A stretch of 64,000 nt of DNA from Parasponia andersonii (lineage: Eukaryota; Streptophyta; Magnoliopsida; Rosales; Cannabaceae). The stretch covers positions 219,034 to 283,033 of the forward strand of contig JXTB01000176.1 of NCBI GenBank assembly GCA_002914805.1. Reading direction: 5' to 3'. Positions 47,424 to 60,655 of the stretch are shown here, piece by piece. Both the position numbers and the translations under genes were made by a program. The notes under the pieces are model-generated. The model ran no database searches. It saw nothing but the letters and a program-made list of their open reading frames with translations, and had not been told where the DNA came from. Positions within the stretch are counted from its first letter, which is position 1; every line of letters starts with the position of its first letter.

Positions 47424-48901
47424 AGAGTACAAAATGTTTAACTGTATACCCCGCTTGTAAAACTCATTTTGTGGTGTTATTAAAAAAAAAAAAAGGCTCG
47501 TTGTGTGGTGGAGGCTTATGATGCATTATATAAGTTACGTGTAACTCAAATTAAATATATTTTAGTAGCTCAATTGTCACTTTTCGCTTTTCTCTTCTCA
47601 CCTATTTTTTAAATAAACATCTTTTTAAACTTTAAAAATGAAATATTTTCTAAATTAATACACCCCTTTTAATATTTGTTATTCCAAATTTGGATGTGAA
47701 TAAAATCAAATATTGACATATCTTACCCTACTCACTAGTTTAAAAGATCTCTCACACCCACTTTTATCTTCTTCATTCTTCAACCTCATACTTTGTTGAT
47801 AAAATTCACCACGTATGTCATAGAATTGTTTTTAATATTTTTTGTTTAAAAAAATACATAAATGAACTTTTGGGCATAACTCAAAATATTAATTTTTTTT
47901 AGGCTTCACGAGATATCTGAGTTAATTTTAAGAGTTCTTGAGTGAGAATGTTTAATTTATAGGGTTTTTGAGAGAGAGAATTTAACAAAAGAGTTGAAGT
48001 TTAGAATATATAGTATATTCATCCATTATAATACTAACTTAATCTAATAAAATGATTTTGATTTTGTAGATTTTTTTCAAAGGATATTTTGTTTTATTCG
48101 ATTGTATTTGGGGTGTGTTAAGAAAGAATTGTCTAATTGAGAAAGAAAATTTTAGTATTTAATATTATATTTGATCATTCATATAAATTTATTATTGTCA
48201 TTAATTTAAAATTAAAAGAAAGGGTGGGAAGAGAAGCAAAATGGTGACAATTACGCACCCATATATTTATTTATATTGGCAAAGGCTAGAGGGGTGAACG
48301 AATTTTTTTTCACCACCCAAAGATATGATGGTGGTGAAACTTTTAAGCCACTGGATCCTAAATCGTACGGTTCACAAGTGCTAGGTAGAAAGGAGCTTAT
48401 TGTTATTTTGCACCTTGTCTTCTTCTCTTTTGACTATTTAATGCTCAAATGTCCTTCTCTCTCTCTCCTTTTCACTTGAACATGGCTGCTGAATGGCACT
48501 TGAAGGACCAGATGCATACGCTCCAAAATCCGTTCTACTCTCAAGTGTTCTCCGGCAATCACCATGGCCGGCCTTGTGCAGTGACTCCGACGATGCTTCC
48601 CTCAAATGCACACCTCATATTGTTTTTCGTTGCCTATACCGCCACCAATATCGCCCATCCCGCTCTTCGTCATACCCACGTGTGTCATCATTTAAGACCT
48701 TTTCTTTTCCTTCTCTTCTTTTCGACCTCAAAATGATTATGTCAATTAAAACAATATAACATTATTTATCCTTGACTCATATTATTATTATGGATATTGT
48801 TCTTGTGTTTACTTATTTGTGCTTCAATTGAGGAGTGCTATTGTGCTAAATTTATCAATATGCCCAAAATTAATTTTGTTCTCTTTTTCCGTGACGGATG
48901 A
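47424..48901. other. AT-rich region with one doubtful reading frame
   Basis: It is mostly AT-rich with no recognised element. Positions 48240-48760 are less AT-rich, with a CT-rich leader before an ATG at 48482 (described separately). Confidence 0.5.
48482..48736 (+). other. Possible orphan reading frame or gene fragment
   Basis: An ATG after a CT-rich, leader-like sequence opens an 84-codon frame (MAAEWHLKDQ). An overlapping frame from 48493 (MALEGPDAYAP) is about equally open. I recognise neither protein. The Cys/His content in the first frame (HTHVCHH) could be chance. No introns or neighbouring exons are evident. Confidence 0.2.
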
Positions 48902-50745
48902 TGTAAAATCCCGAAATATTAAAAGGGTATTTTAGTTTTTTACCATTCTTAGAATTAAAAATAATGAAATTCATTAATTAAAACTTTGGGTTTAATTGAA
49001 ATAAAAGATTAAATTCTGGGGCTATTTCGTAATTTCCAAGGATTAAAGAGAAAAACAATTTGAAAAGTTAGGGTAAAAGTGAAATTTTTAAAAAATATTA
49101 ACGCCCGTTAGGGCTGGTACATGTGGCCCTCCTCCCACTTCCCATTTCTTCTTCTCTCTCTTCCCTTCAACTTCTCTCTGTTCTCCCGACCAACGATGCC
49201 CATAGGTCCTCTGCCATTAAACGTCATTCGGCCAATAGTGATGGTCGCCGATCACCCAGGCCGCATCTTCATCTCTAAAAACCCACCCTTAGCTAGAAGT
49301 TAGAGCCCCGTCGTCGCCTCTATCTCCAGCGATATAGTGAGCTCAAGTTGCGGGAATAAATCGTCGCCAGTGACGATTCCGGCAACCGTTGGACCTCCGA
49401 TTGGTCTCTTTCAATTCCTTTTGATGAGAGGAAGCTCGTGGAATTTAGTGGAGATATTTGTTTCTCCATTCAAGGCTTCGTAGGAAAAATGACATTTCAA
49501 ACCAAATGATCGAGAGTTCAAACACGATGCCCGATCCTCCGAACAATATCCAAACGACGTCAAATGTCCTCCAAAGCACTGTAATGCCGTTTGGACACTC
49601 GATTGAGATAGGTTCAATTACCTCGTTTTACACATATTTTAATTTAAAATTTACATTATGACTATTTTGTGAAAAATCATAAATTAAACGATATTAAAAT
49701 CTTGGATTGTTTTGGAAATAGACTGTGTGACTTTTATACATATTTGTAAAATCGTGATTATGGGGTGATTTAGCGGATTTGCTGCACATGGTATAGAAAA
49801 TTCCAAAATAATATCAAGTAGAGTTTTAAAGTATTGTTTGGTTAAGTTTTGCATAGTTATTATATATCTTATTACATGTTGTACATACTATAGGATCACA
49901 CATGAGATACATCCTAGACATCGCAATATTTAGTGGGCGGCCAGTATCTCCACTCTTGGTGAGAGCTAGTAAACCTATTTAGGGTCTTCTGATTACCCTT
50001 CCCCCCATTCAGTAGGCATAGGCATTCAATTGCCCCTCCGGTTCAGTAGGAATAGATATATAGGTATCCTTCCGTATTCTGGGATAAGTATCAGGAAGAA
50101 AGTACTTAATACATATAGTACGAGTTACTCTAGTTTGTGATGAGATGATGTGTACAAGTTACACATAGTATGAGTTAGTCTAGGCAGCCAGTATCCCTGC
50201 TCTTGGGATAATTTATGATATGTACAATCTTGTGATTCTGGTTTTTGTTTTGAATATGTGATTATTCTAGATTTTAATTATTTTATAAACTTAGTTTATA
50301 AATGGATTTTGGAGAAAAGGTATTAACTATGTAGGTTTGGTAAAAATTGCATCCATTTAAAAAGGTAATTGAGTTTCTACTAAGCATGTAAATGCTCATC
50401 TCCCCCACTTCCTCCCATTTTTCAAGTGTCGAATTACTTATAATAATTGTCATGGTAGCTAGACAAGTCGTTTGGCTTGTACATGCAGTTCTATTCCTAT
50501 TTCCTGTAGGTGTTTATATCTTGTATGATTCTCTTTATTCGTTCAAATATTTAGCCAAGTTTAACGTTATTACTAAGTGGATGTATGAGAACAACAATAC
50601 TTCATATTTAAGTGAAGTATTTTCTTAAAAAATATATATTAATGAGAGGTTTCCTTAATTTGAATTTTACTTATTTGTGAGGACTAAAAATTAAAACTGT
50701 AAGTACTTAATTTCCTGGAATTTTAGAAAATTCATTGTTTATCAC
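48902..50745 (+). repeat. Gypsy LTR of the same family, 3' end missing
   Basis: It begins tgtaaaatcccgaaatatt, a classic start for this LTR family, and contains the CT-rich zone (49130-49190) and the conserved ataggatcacacatgag phrase near 49890. The expected gtgaca end is not found; similarity fades near 50745. No adjoining coding region is seen. Confidence 0.65.
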
Positions 50746-51864
50746 TATTTTCACATAAAATTACTAAAAAATCACGGCTTTGGATTTCTGATGGTGATAG
50801 ATCATGGGCTAGTTTTAATATAGATGGTATTTCTGATTTTGGATCCTTAATTGTATACATCCTATTTTGATTGCCTTAATTGTAAGGCATTTGCTTCAAC
50901 AGAAGATTATTTTTCTCTATGAGGTATTGCAAAAGAGGAGGCCAATTTGATAATCTATCCAATTTTTGTCGTTCTTTTAATCATATGATGTAAAACGTGG
51001 ATCATGTATTTCTTCACTCTGACTACATCAAAGCTGCGTAATAACTTGCCGAAGGAACTAAACTGTTTTTTTTCACTTTTTCTTTCCCTTTTTATCACGG
51101 GAATATTTTGAAGTAGGTTACGGTTCGAGAAAGAAGCTCATGGTGAACAATATATGACTTTGGTTTGGCTATTACCTTTAAAGGAACAAGATAACTTTCG
51201 GACTAATTATCAGACATTTTAATTTCATGAAAAGGCGTAAATATTTTTATTGTTAAAATTCACCATTTTCTTCTTACTAGACTAGATTATCTTATTAATA
51301 AAAAATGATTTGGATACAAAAAATAGAGGTTCTATTGGCAACATAAAGCGTCAAAATAATATAAAATAATGTTACGAGACACTAATAATACGTCAAACAC
51401 CACATGAGGTATAATTTTATTATTAGGTAATTATAATTAATAAATCTTACATAGATTCTATCTAAAATATATTTATAAACTGTCGATAATAAACTGTCAC
51501 ACCATGTTTTACTAAACATTATATGAGACCTTTTAATATTACTCAAAAATATATGGAGCGATCCAATTTTACAAAGAGTAACTAAAAAATATAAAGATAG
51601 TCGCTCTTTGAAAATACTTGGTCGTTATGGCCCGTCCTTCAAAATATTGGGTCGCTTTATATATTTTGTGTTTGTTCCAATTTACGTAACCTAAAAAATA
51701 TTTTATTGTTACAATGACAGCCGTTCAAATTCAATTTGAAGAACTACATTTTTCATAGCATGCGACTGTAATACCCATAATTACACCGCTGTCAGTCTTT
51801 TCAAAACATCTCGATCAGATCCATTCGAGTTAGATTAATTAAGTCCAATCGATCGAGACTTCAA
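50746..51864. other. Gene-free AT-rich spacer
   Basis: I see no gene, element or clear repeat here. A short inverted phrase (ggtcgctctttgaaaatacttgg / cttcaaaatattgggtcgc) near 51600-51650 is the only local structure. Confidence 0.5.
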
Positions 51865-52830
51865 CGTTTGTTGAAAAGAATCTCTAGTGGATCTTAACCA
51901 ATTCGACTAGTTCCAATCAAGAATTAAAACTCTTTCCAAAATAAATCAAATAGATTATATGTAGAGAGACTGTGAAATCCTGCAAAAAAAAAAATTGTCT
52001 CCCAAAAAATTGTAAGGATAAATTGGTCTTTTGATAAAAAAAAAATGAATGAATTTAAACAGATTTGAGTCTAAGTTTATTTGGACAAAAAATGTAAGAA
52101 AAATTTAAAAATTAGGGTCAAAATATAATTATTTAAGGGTGTTTTGAGAAGATTTTCAGAAAATCAGGTCTAAGTGCAAATAAGCAAAACAGTATCCAAT
52201 TAACAAGAAATTGACATGTGGCATTACAGTTACGGAAATTGTCTATAAATCCTTGCATTTTCTCTTTCTACCCGTCGCTCTTTCTCCAGCCACCGTTGGA
52301 GCTCGTCGCCACCTGGATTAGACGTGCCATCGACGGCCAACGTCTGTTGAAAAGAATCTCTAGTGGATCTAAACCAATTCGACTAGTTCCAATCAAGAAT
52401 TAAAACTCTTTCCAAAATAAATCAAATAGATTATATGTAGAGAGATTGTGAAATCCTGCAAAAAAATTGTCCCGCAAAAAATTGTAACGACAAATTGGTC
52501 TTTTGACAAAAAAAAATGAATGAATTTAAATGGATTTGGGTCTAAGTTTATTTGGGCAAAAAATGTAAAAAAAGTTTAAAAATTGGGGGCAAAATGTAAT
52601 TATTCAAGGATGTTTTGAGAAGATTTTCAGAAAATTAGGTCTAAGTGCAAATAAGCAAAACATTGTCCAATTAACAAGAAATTGACATGTGGCATTACAG
52701 TTACGGAAATTGCCTATAAATGCTTGCATTTCCTCTTTCTTTTTTGATTTAGCCCCCACGAAGACCCGTCACTTCCAGCCACCGTCGCTCTTCCTCCGAC
52801 CACCGTTGGAGCTCGTCGCCACCTGGAAAC
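51865..52830 (+). repeat. 476-bp tandem duplication including LTR promoter
   Basis: Copy 1 is 51865-52340 and copy 2 begins at 52341. Each has about 106 bp of flank and the first 370-385 bp of the LTR, including its TGTGAAATCC start (51971, 52447) and the TATA box ctataaat (52243-52250, 52714-52721). The copies differ by small indels in A runs. Confidence 0.92.
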
Positions 52831-54193
52831 GACGTGCCATCGCCGGATGAAGCTCCCGCCCGCTAGAATCAGACGCATCGGAGCCCACGATCGCCGGAAA
52901 ACGACAAAAAATGCCGCAGTTTTTTGGCTCACCAAAGCCGATTCCGGCCACCGTTCGCCGCGAAATTGGTCGCAGTGGACTCGTCTCATCACGAGCAATT
53001 TGGTGGTAGGTACCTCATATCTCAATTTTTCTCCGTTTGATTTTAATTTCGTTAGACAGTTTTGTGTGTAATTGGTTTTAAAATTAACTTTTCGATCAGA
53101 CCGTTAGATTTTAAAACTAATATCATTTGTGGAATCTATGTTGAAAATGGTGAAAAATGAGATATATATTGACTATGTTCCAAAACAGGCCCAAAAAACG
53201 AAATCGGACGGCTCAAATTTGCCTCGATTTGTGTGTCGTGGGGGTCCGCATTTGACAAATTATATGTCTAACCTAGAGTTTTTGGGTGCTCTGAATTCAG
53301 TGGTGAACTCCGTTTCATGATTTGAAGCTCCGTTTGAAAATCAAGTTTTCAAACCAAGGAACCAAAGTTTCGAAAACGACGTCCGCTCTTCAAAACGACA
53401 CCCAAACGACGCCAAACTTTCTCCATAGCCTTGTAATGCTAGTTGGACGCTCGATAGAGGTAGGGATTCGATTACTTGATTCAAAAATTAATTTAATTTA
53501 TGAGTTTCACATATTTTCAAAAAATATAGAATTTCGTGAAATAATTTATAAAAATTGTGTTTATATCCATTTTTGACCTGATTTGAGATATAAACTGCCT
53601 GAAAGACACATCACACTGGTTGGCGTGTCATATATACTGTTTTGGATTGATTTCTGTAGGAAATTGAATTTTTGGGTTTTGATAGAAAATAGCTGTTGTA
53701 ATGCCGAAATTTTTAGAAAATCCAAAATAGTTTGAGAACTCTGTTTTGAGGATTAGAAGTGATTTGATTAAAGAATACTGCATAGTTATTTTGAGATTTT
53801 GTGGAAATATGGTATATCCTTGTCCTATCATTCATATAAAAATTGCATACATTCACACATTTACGATAACCTACATTGGGTGATCGGACTTACGATGCCC
53901 CACATCGGGTGGTCAGACATGGTTTGTATTATTTATGTCTGAGTTTGAGTGTGAGATAATTTGTGATGTATGACTATTAAAATAATTGTTTTATTTACAG
54001 TCTACGTTCAATGAGTGACGCATAACTGTGAGATTTTATTTTCAATTAAATATTTTGTTGAGGCCACTTTTGAAAGGTTAGAGACCCCGAGGTAAAATTT
54101 TGAATAAATTGAGTCTTTTTATTTATTTATTTTTGATATTTCTAATTTATGAAATACCCATTCTGCTACTGACCCTGGCCTTAGGTCGTGACA
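52447..54193 (+). repeat. 5' LTR of a gypsy chromovirus
   Basis: It starts tgtgaaatcc and ends ggtcgtgaca, 1747 bp, followed by a primer-binding site and a gag start. It shares the U3 CT-rich zone and other phrases with the LTRs at 45105 and 48902. Confidence 0.85.
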
Positions 54194-54200
54194 GAAAATT

Positions 54201-54213
54201 TGATATCAGAGCC
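54201..54213 (+). other. Primer-binding site (initiator tRNA-Met type)
   Basis: The sequence tgatatcagagcc lies 7 nt after the LTR and differs by one base from the usual tggtatcagagc complement of the initiator tRNA-Met 3' end. Confidence 0.8.
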
Positions 54214-54338
54214 AAGTTTTAATTTAAAATACTCAGAGTGTGTCACTCATTAAACTAGATTGGACATTTCTTTTATATAGGTCGTACAAAATCATCATCT
54301 TACTAATACGTTGGACATATTGAAATAAGATCAAGAAA

Positions 54339-55019
54339 ATGCCTCCAAGAAGAAGAGCGCCTCAACCTAAGAGAGAACAAGATGCTCCTCCATAATAAGA
54401 CCCTCCTACTTTAAATATTGTTGATGCTCTTCAACAAGCTATGCAGAGGATACCTGGTCTTATGACAAGGCCGACTGCTGAAAATGACCGATCTAAAAGC
54501 TTCAGGGATTTTACTAAGCTGAACCCACCAAACCTTTATGGCGAACACGATCTCACAGCTGCACTGAGATGGCTTAGAGAAGTTCAGAAGAAATTTGATA
54601 CCTTGGCAGTATCAGCAGAGTTTAGAGTAGGCTTTGCAATCTACTTGCTTCAGGATGCTGCTGATCATTAGTAGAACACTATTAAGTTGACTCATGACAC
54701 TACCACTATGACTTGGGAACAGTTTCATGAACTATTCAGAGCATAGTATGCCAATGACGACAATGTTAATGAGATGCTAAAACAGTACAATATTTTGCAC
54801 CAAGGTAGTATGACTGTTGATGAATACTATGCAAGTTTGTGGAACTCTCCTAGTATGCTCATACACTGGGAAATCATTTGAGATTGCAAGTGGTTCATTC
54901 CAGAACCAACTTAAGGCCAGAGATTCACACCAGACTAGAGCCATTTCCAATTACTATCCTTATTAAGGCTTATGATACAACTCAGAGAATTGAAGCTACA
55001 CTGATTAGTGATAGAGGAA
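54339..55019 (+). pseudogene. Gypsy gag, cut by a copia insertion
   Basis: It starts MPPRRRAPQPKR at 54339 and shows the chromovirus gag core (FRDFTKLNPPNLYG, ALRWLREVQKKF, YLLQDAADH), continuing to LRPEIHTRLEP and IEATLIS before it stops abruptly at 55019, where a copia LTR begins. There are two adjacent stops near 54394, another at about 54669 and a frame change near 54870. The remainder of the element lies past the window end. Confidence 0.88.
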
Positions 55020-56671
55020 TGCTGGTGTTAGCTGGAATAAATTTTTGGAAAATATTTTCATAAAATTATTTTCAAGAACACCATAGTTTTGTAAAATCAA
55101 GAAACATAACGGAATTGGTAGTTTAAAATTTTTCTTTCACAAAACGTTTCAGATCGTGATCTAACATAAATTAACTCTTAATCTAGACAAGAACAATTCC
55201 CAGATTCACTCCATAACCTTCTCGTCTACCCGTCTATTCTCGAAAGCCGTTTGATTGATCTGGTGGATGGTCACCTTCTTGATTCCCAATAAAGAGATCT
55301 GCAGATGAACAAGAAGACAATCTCCTCGAACCGATTTCTCCGGGATGACTAAAACACCAAGGACAGTGAATCTCTAATGGTGGTCGATTTTCTCTGCTCT
55401 CTCTCTCTCTCTGTTATGCGTGTGAAAATATCTTTCATTAGAGTGTTTCACGTGTAACACTTGTATATATATGCTAGAGAACTTTTCTCTTAACTATAGA
55501 GAGATTAGTAAACCCTAATGGGCTTATTGGGCTTGTTGGGCTCAATTAATCATCAAATAACTATTGGGCCTTAATTTGAGCTAGACAGGAGACCAGATGG
55601 ATCCATAAAGCCTAAGGTCCAATAAACCATATACCCAATATCATAATTAACTCTTAATTATGATTCGGCCTTGTCCATTAATATTGGGGCATACCACTAT
55701 AGGCCCAATATTGAACTCTTGGACTAAATATCATTTATTTTTCTGTAAAACTTATTAACAATTAATTAGCTTGATCCATTTAGCATATACTATACCTATA
55801 GACTTACCCCCAATGCAATGCCATACTAGTAGGGTGAAATTACTGTATTACCCCTCTAGTACATATTTACCTTTGAGTTGCCATTTTTCATCTAATGGAT
55901 AATAGGTGACTATAGTGTTTGTATCTGCTTATACCAATATAGTCAAATTTACATAGTGAATACTGGGGCTCTGGTTTATATTATCCAAGTACTTGAAAAA
56001 ACTTAAAGTGACATCATATGCATGGTGTCCATCATGAAAAATATTCTACACATTTCATATACCTTATCTTCCAAAATACCGGAGTTCGAACCATAAATCG
56101 GAACTAGTCCTTTAGTAACTCAAAAAGATAAAACACATGAAAGTAAGTTCGTTAATAAATAGGATTAAGGTTTTCTACAATAGTGCTAGATTAGTAAAAT
56201 TAGAAATTTTAGTTACGGCACTTAACCTCAAATTCTAATTAAGTAGGTCCTGCTCGATGCTGTTATAATTTTCTTATAACATACTAGTGTTTCTGTCCGA
56301 AGACTCACTTCGATAATTAGAGACTTCATTAATTAAATAAACAACACTACATTCTATGGCATAGTAAAGTATTCTATCTTCAACATGTAGAATGCGAACA
56401 ATTTAATTTAGAAATAATAAAATAAAGAATATAATGTCTCCCACATATGAACTCATCATAGAATAATTCTTTATTAATCATTTCATGTCTTGGAATCTTT
56501 TAGATGTTTGCATAAGATAAACATACACATCACTTGTATATCAATGGGACATAAATGAAATAGAAATTCATAACATGGAATTTATTAATAACAAATAGAT
56601 ACTAAATAATCCAATAAATATTGTTTATAATGTCTAAATAATAAACTACTTTATAGGATATTATTCCAACA
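55020..56671 (-). repeat. 3' LTR of the second copia element
   Basis: It runs from tgctggtgttagc to ttattccaaca on plus (TGTTGG...CA on minus), 1652 bp. Note a CT run near 55399 and the paired gggcttattgggcttgttgg phrase. Confidence 0.92.
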
Positions 56672-56687
56672 ATCTCCCACTTGGACT

Positions 56688-58128
56688 TTAAAACAGATGT
56701 GACATATCATGTAGTCCTATTCCTTCTACCTGGTCCTCAAATACTTTGGTAACCAAAGATTTGCTAAAAGGATCAACAAGGTTCTCTGCAGACACTATCT
56801 TACTCACTATCACGTCTCCTCTTTGAACAATTTCTCTGAGTACATGATATTTCCTCTCTATGTATTTTCCCCTCTTGTGGCTTCTGGGCTTTCTGGAGTT
56901 AGCAACAGCTCCACTGTTATCACAGTAAAGTATCATAGGTTGCTGTGCTCTAGGTACTACCTCAAGATCCAAAAGGAAATTACGAAGCCAGACCCGCCTC
57001 TTTAGCTACTTCAAAAGCCGCCACATATTCGGCCTCCATGGTTGAATCCACAACACAAGATCGCTTGATACTCCTCCATATAATGGTTCCACTACCAAGG
57101 GTAAAGACTGAACCAGAGGTTGATCTTCTAGAGTCTTTATCAGATTGAAAGTCTGAATCAGTATATCCAACAGGTATTAGATCTTTTCCAGAGTATACAA
57201 GCATATGATTTCTAGTTCTCCGAGGATACTTTAGAATATGCTTGACTGCACCCCAATGTTCAGGTCCTGGATTGGATTGGTAACGACTTACAATCCCAAC
57301 AGCATAACAAATATCTGGTCTTGTGTAAAGCATGGCATACATGAGACTTCCTACTGCCAAAGCATAAGGAATATTTCTCATCTATTGCTTCTCTTTTTCT
57401 GTCTTAGGAGAATTCTCATTAGACAGAGCAATTCCTTTACGAAAGGGTGTTAAACCTTTCTTAGAATTATGCATTGTAAACCTTATCAGTATTTTGTCTA
57501 CATATGAAGCTTGTGATAAAGCTATGCATTTGTTCTTTCTATCTCATAGAATCTGTATTCCTAGAACATAGCAAGCTTCACCTAAGTTCTTCATATCAAA
57601 TTGTTGTGCTAACCAAACTTTCACTGATGATAATGATCCAACATCATTCCCAATTATTAGAATATCATCAACATACAGTACCAGAAAAATCACTTTATTA
57701 TCCTGAATTCTTTTATAAACACAAGGTTCATCTATGTTTCGTTCAAAACCATAAGACTTAAGTACTTCATCAAATCTTATGTTCCATGATCTAGATGCTT
57801 GCTTGAGTCCTTAAATATATCTCTTAAGTTCACAAACTTTTCTTTCTTGACTCTTTTTTACGAATCCCTCTGGTTGTATCATATAGATACGTTCATCAAG
57901 ATTGCCATTCAGGAATGCATTCTTAACATCTATTTGCTATATCTCATAATCAAGAGATGCAGCGATATATAAGAGTATGCGAATAGACTTGATCATAGCT
58001 ATAGGAGAGAAGGTTTCTTCATAATCGATAGCTTCTTTCTGTGTATAACCCTTTCCAACTAACCTTGCCTTGAAAGTCTCCATTTTTCCGTCTATTCCTC
58101 TCTTTCTCTTAGACCCACTTACACCCAA
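56688..58128 (-). pseudogene. Copia reverse transcriptase and RNase H
   Basis: RT begins near KARLVGKGYTQ (58060). The catalytic YVDD is intact near 57670. RNase H follows with SLMYAMLYTRPDI, TDSDFQSDKDSRRSTSG and MEAEYVAAFE, then the copia C-terminal KYHVLREIV and ends at 56688. Frame changes and stops separate these blocks (near 56975, 57380 and 57900). Confidence 0.9.
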
Positions 58129-58309
58129 TGGGTTTTATCCCTTCAGGTGGATCTACAAGTTCCCAGACTTTATTAGAGTACATGGAATCTATTTCGGATT
58201 CCATTGCCTTTTGCCAGAGATCTTTATCAACATCATCCAGTGCTTCATTGTAGGTGTAAGGATCAGATTCTTGGTCACAAGACTCTCCTATTCCTAGGTA
58301 TCTTTCAGG

Positions 58310-59662
58310 TTATCTCACAACTCTCCCACTACGATGAGGATCCAATGTTTGTTGAATTTCAAGTGATTTATCTTTTCTAAGTGCTTTCTCTATCTTATCT
58401 TCTGTAGATAGGCTGATAACATCATCAGTTAATTCTTCTAGAACTAACTTACTTTTGGGCTTGAAATCTTCCATATAGTTTTCTTCCAAGAAAGTAGCAT
58501 TTGTACTCACAAGCACTTTCTTTTCTTCAGTACTATAGAAATAATACCCTCTAGTTCTTTTTGGGTAACCTACAAATAGACACAATTCAGATCGTGATTC
58601 CAACTTAGTCATTTTCCCTTTCAACACATAGGCTGGACAACCCCAAATATGGATATGACACAAACTAGGTTTATGTCCTTTTCATACTTCAAATGGAGTC
58701 TTAGGTACTGACTTAGAAGGAACTCTATTCAGCAGGTATATAGCAGTTTCTAAGGCATAACCCTAAAAAGATACGAGTAATTGTGAATAACTGAGCATCA
58801 ACCTAACCATATCCAAAAGTGTCATATTTCTTCTTTCAGCAACACCATTTAGTTGAGGCATACCAGGTGCTGTGAGTTGGGATAGGATCCTATTTTCTGT
58901 GAGAAATTCAAAGAATTCTCCGGAGAGGTATTCACCACCTCGATCAGATCGAAGGGTCTTTATGTTCTTTCCTAACTGCTTTTTAGTTTCCGCTTTGAAT
59001 TCTCTGAACTTTTCAAAAGAATCCAATTTGCGTTGCATTAGGTAAACATAACCAAATCTAGAATAATCATTCGTACACGTAATGAAGTATTCAAATCCTT
59101 CTCGTGCTTGAATATTCAAGGGCCCACAGACATCAGTGTGGACTAACTTAAGACATTCTTGAACTCTAAGACCTTGTTCAGTAAATGGTCTTTTAGTCAT
59201 TTTACCTTTCAGACAGGATTCACAAGTTGATAATGGATTGACTTCTAACGAACTTAGAGGTCCATCATTGACTAACCTTTGAATTTTGTTTAGGTTAATA
59301 TGACTGAGTCTCAAATGCCAGAGATAAGTTTCATCATTAGTACTCACTTTCACTTTCTTATGTTTAGATTCTATATATTTAGAAACATTTTCAAGATTGT
59401 GCAATGAGATACTTTTAGGTTGAATAAAGAAAATATTACTCCTATGAGTACCAGTGCAAATAAGACTTTTATTTTTTCTAATAGAAACTTTATTGTCAAA
59501 ATGAACAGAATAACCTTGTCTCATTAAACAGGAAACGGAAATCAAATTCTGTTTAAACACCGAAATATAATAACAATTCTTTATTTCTAAAAACCTAAAA
59601 TCATCGAAATTCAAAATAACATCTCCTATTGCACGAGCTTCAACTATTGAGCCATCTCCCAA
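58310..59662 (-). pseudogene. Copia integrase
   Basis: Zinc-binding HLRLSHI and CESCLKGK, then VHTDVCGPL (Asp), LRSDRGGEY (Asp) and GVAERRN (Glu): all three catalytic positions are present. The C-terminal part (IWGCPAYVLKGK, CLFVGYPKRTRGYYFY) continues to about 58310 after a break near 58760. The start of the long frame (MGDGSIVEARAIGD) is the end of the protease domain. Confidence 0.9.
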
Positions 59663-59689
59663 TCACAACGTGAACTTTTCACTAACAAA

Positions 59690-60655
59690 CTTCCTAGTTT
59701 CCTTAAACCCCTGCAAAGTATTACAAACATGGTCAGTGGCTCCCGAATCTATGATCCAAGAATCGATAGAATCAACTACATGACAAGCCTCAATGAACAA
59801 CAAATTATCATTACCTTATTTGTCCTTGCCGTTGTCCTTCTCCTTTTTAAGGGCTAGGTAAGTTTTGCAGTTCTTCTTCCAATGTCCATCCTCACTGCAG
59901 TAGAAAAATTTTCCCTTTGGTTTCGCATCCTTCTTGGTCTTCTTTTTCTTTGGAGCCAGAGAAGTAAGAGTCTTTTCCTTCCCCTTACCTTTGCCTTTCG
60001 ACTTAGGTTTGGAAGGACTAGCTTGAGCTACATTAGCCTCAGATGACCCTGACTTATTCTTCTTAAGAATATTCTCTGTTATTTGCAGATCTTTCATTAG
60101 GCCAGTAAGAGTATAATCCTTCCAGCAAATCTCATGATCAATCTTAAATTGATTGAAAGTGTCTGACAATGTATTCAAAACTATGTCAATTTGGGTGTCA
60201 CAATCAATTTCAGCTCCAAGGATTTCCAGTTCTTGAGGTATGCGATGATTTTCATCATATGTTCCCGAACTAGAGTACCCTTCTTTTAAAGAAGATTCAT
60301 AAATGCACTTATAGCCTTATTTCTAGCTTGACGACCGAGACTGGCGAATATTTCGTCAATACTCAGCATAATGTCAACAGCAGTATCCATCCGACGATGT
60401 TGTTGTTACAATATATTGCTCATTGAGCCAAGTATATAGCACTTAGCCATCTTATCAGATTGCTTCCACTTATCATATAAGTTTCTTTCATTTTTGATGG
60501 ATTCCTCAATTGGCTGAGCAGGACATAAAGTGGTAAGAACTCACTTATGTTTATCAGCAGTAAGCACTATGTCTAGGTTACATTTCCAGTCTACATAGTT
60601 TTTACCGTCCAGCTTGTTTTGTGTGAGTAAAGTGGATAAGGGATTAAGTACTATA
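59690..60655 (-). pseudogene. Copia gag and protease start
   Basis: Gag is read from about 60655 (LDGKNYVDWKCNLD) through MKDLQITENIL, a Lys/Gly/Ser-rich linker, and a zinc knuckle with FFYCSEDGHWKKNC near 59860-59900. The protease motif SWIIDSGATDHVCN follows near 59720-59760 with its active-site Asp. Several stops break gag (for example near 60543 and 60410). I see no credible start codon. Confidence 0.85.
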
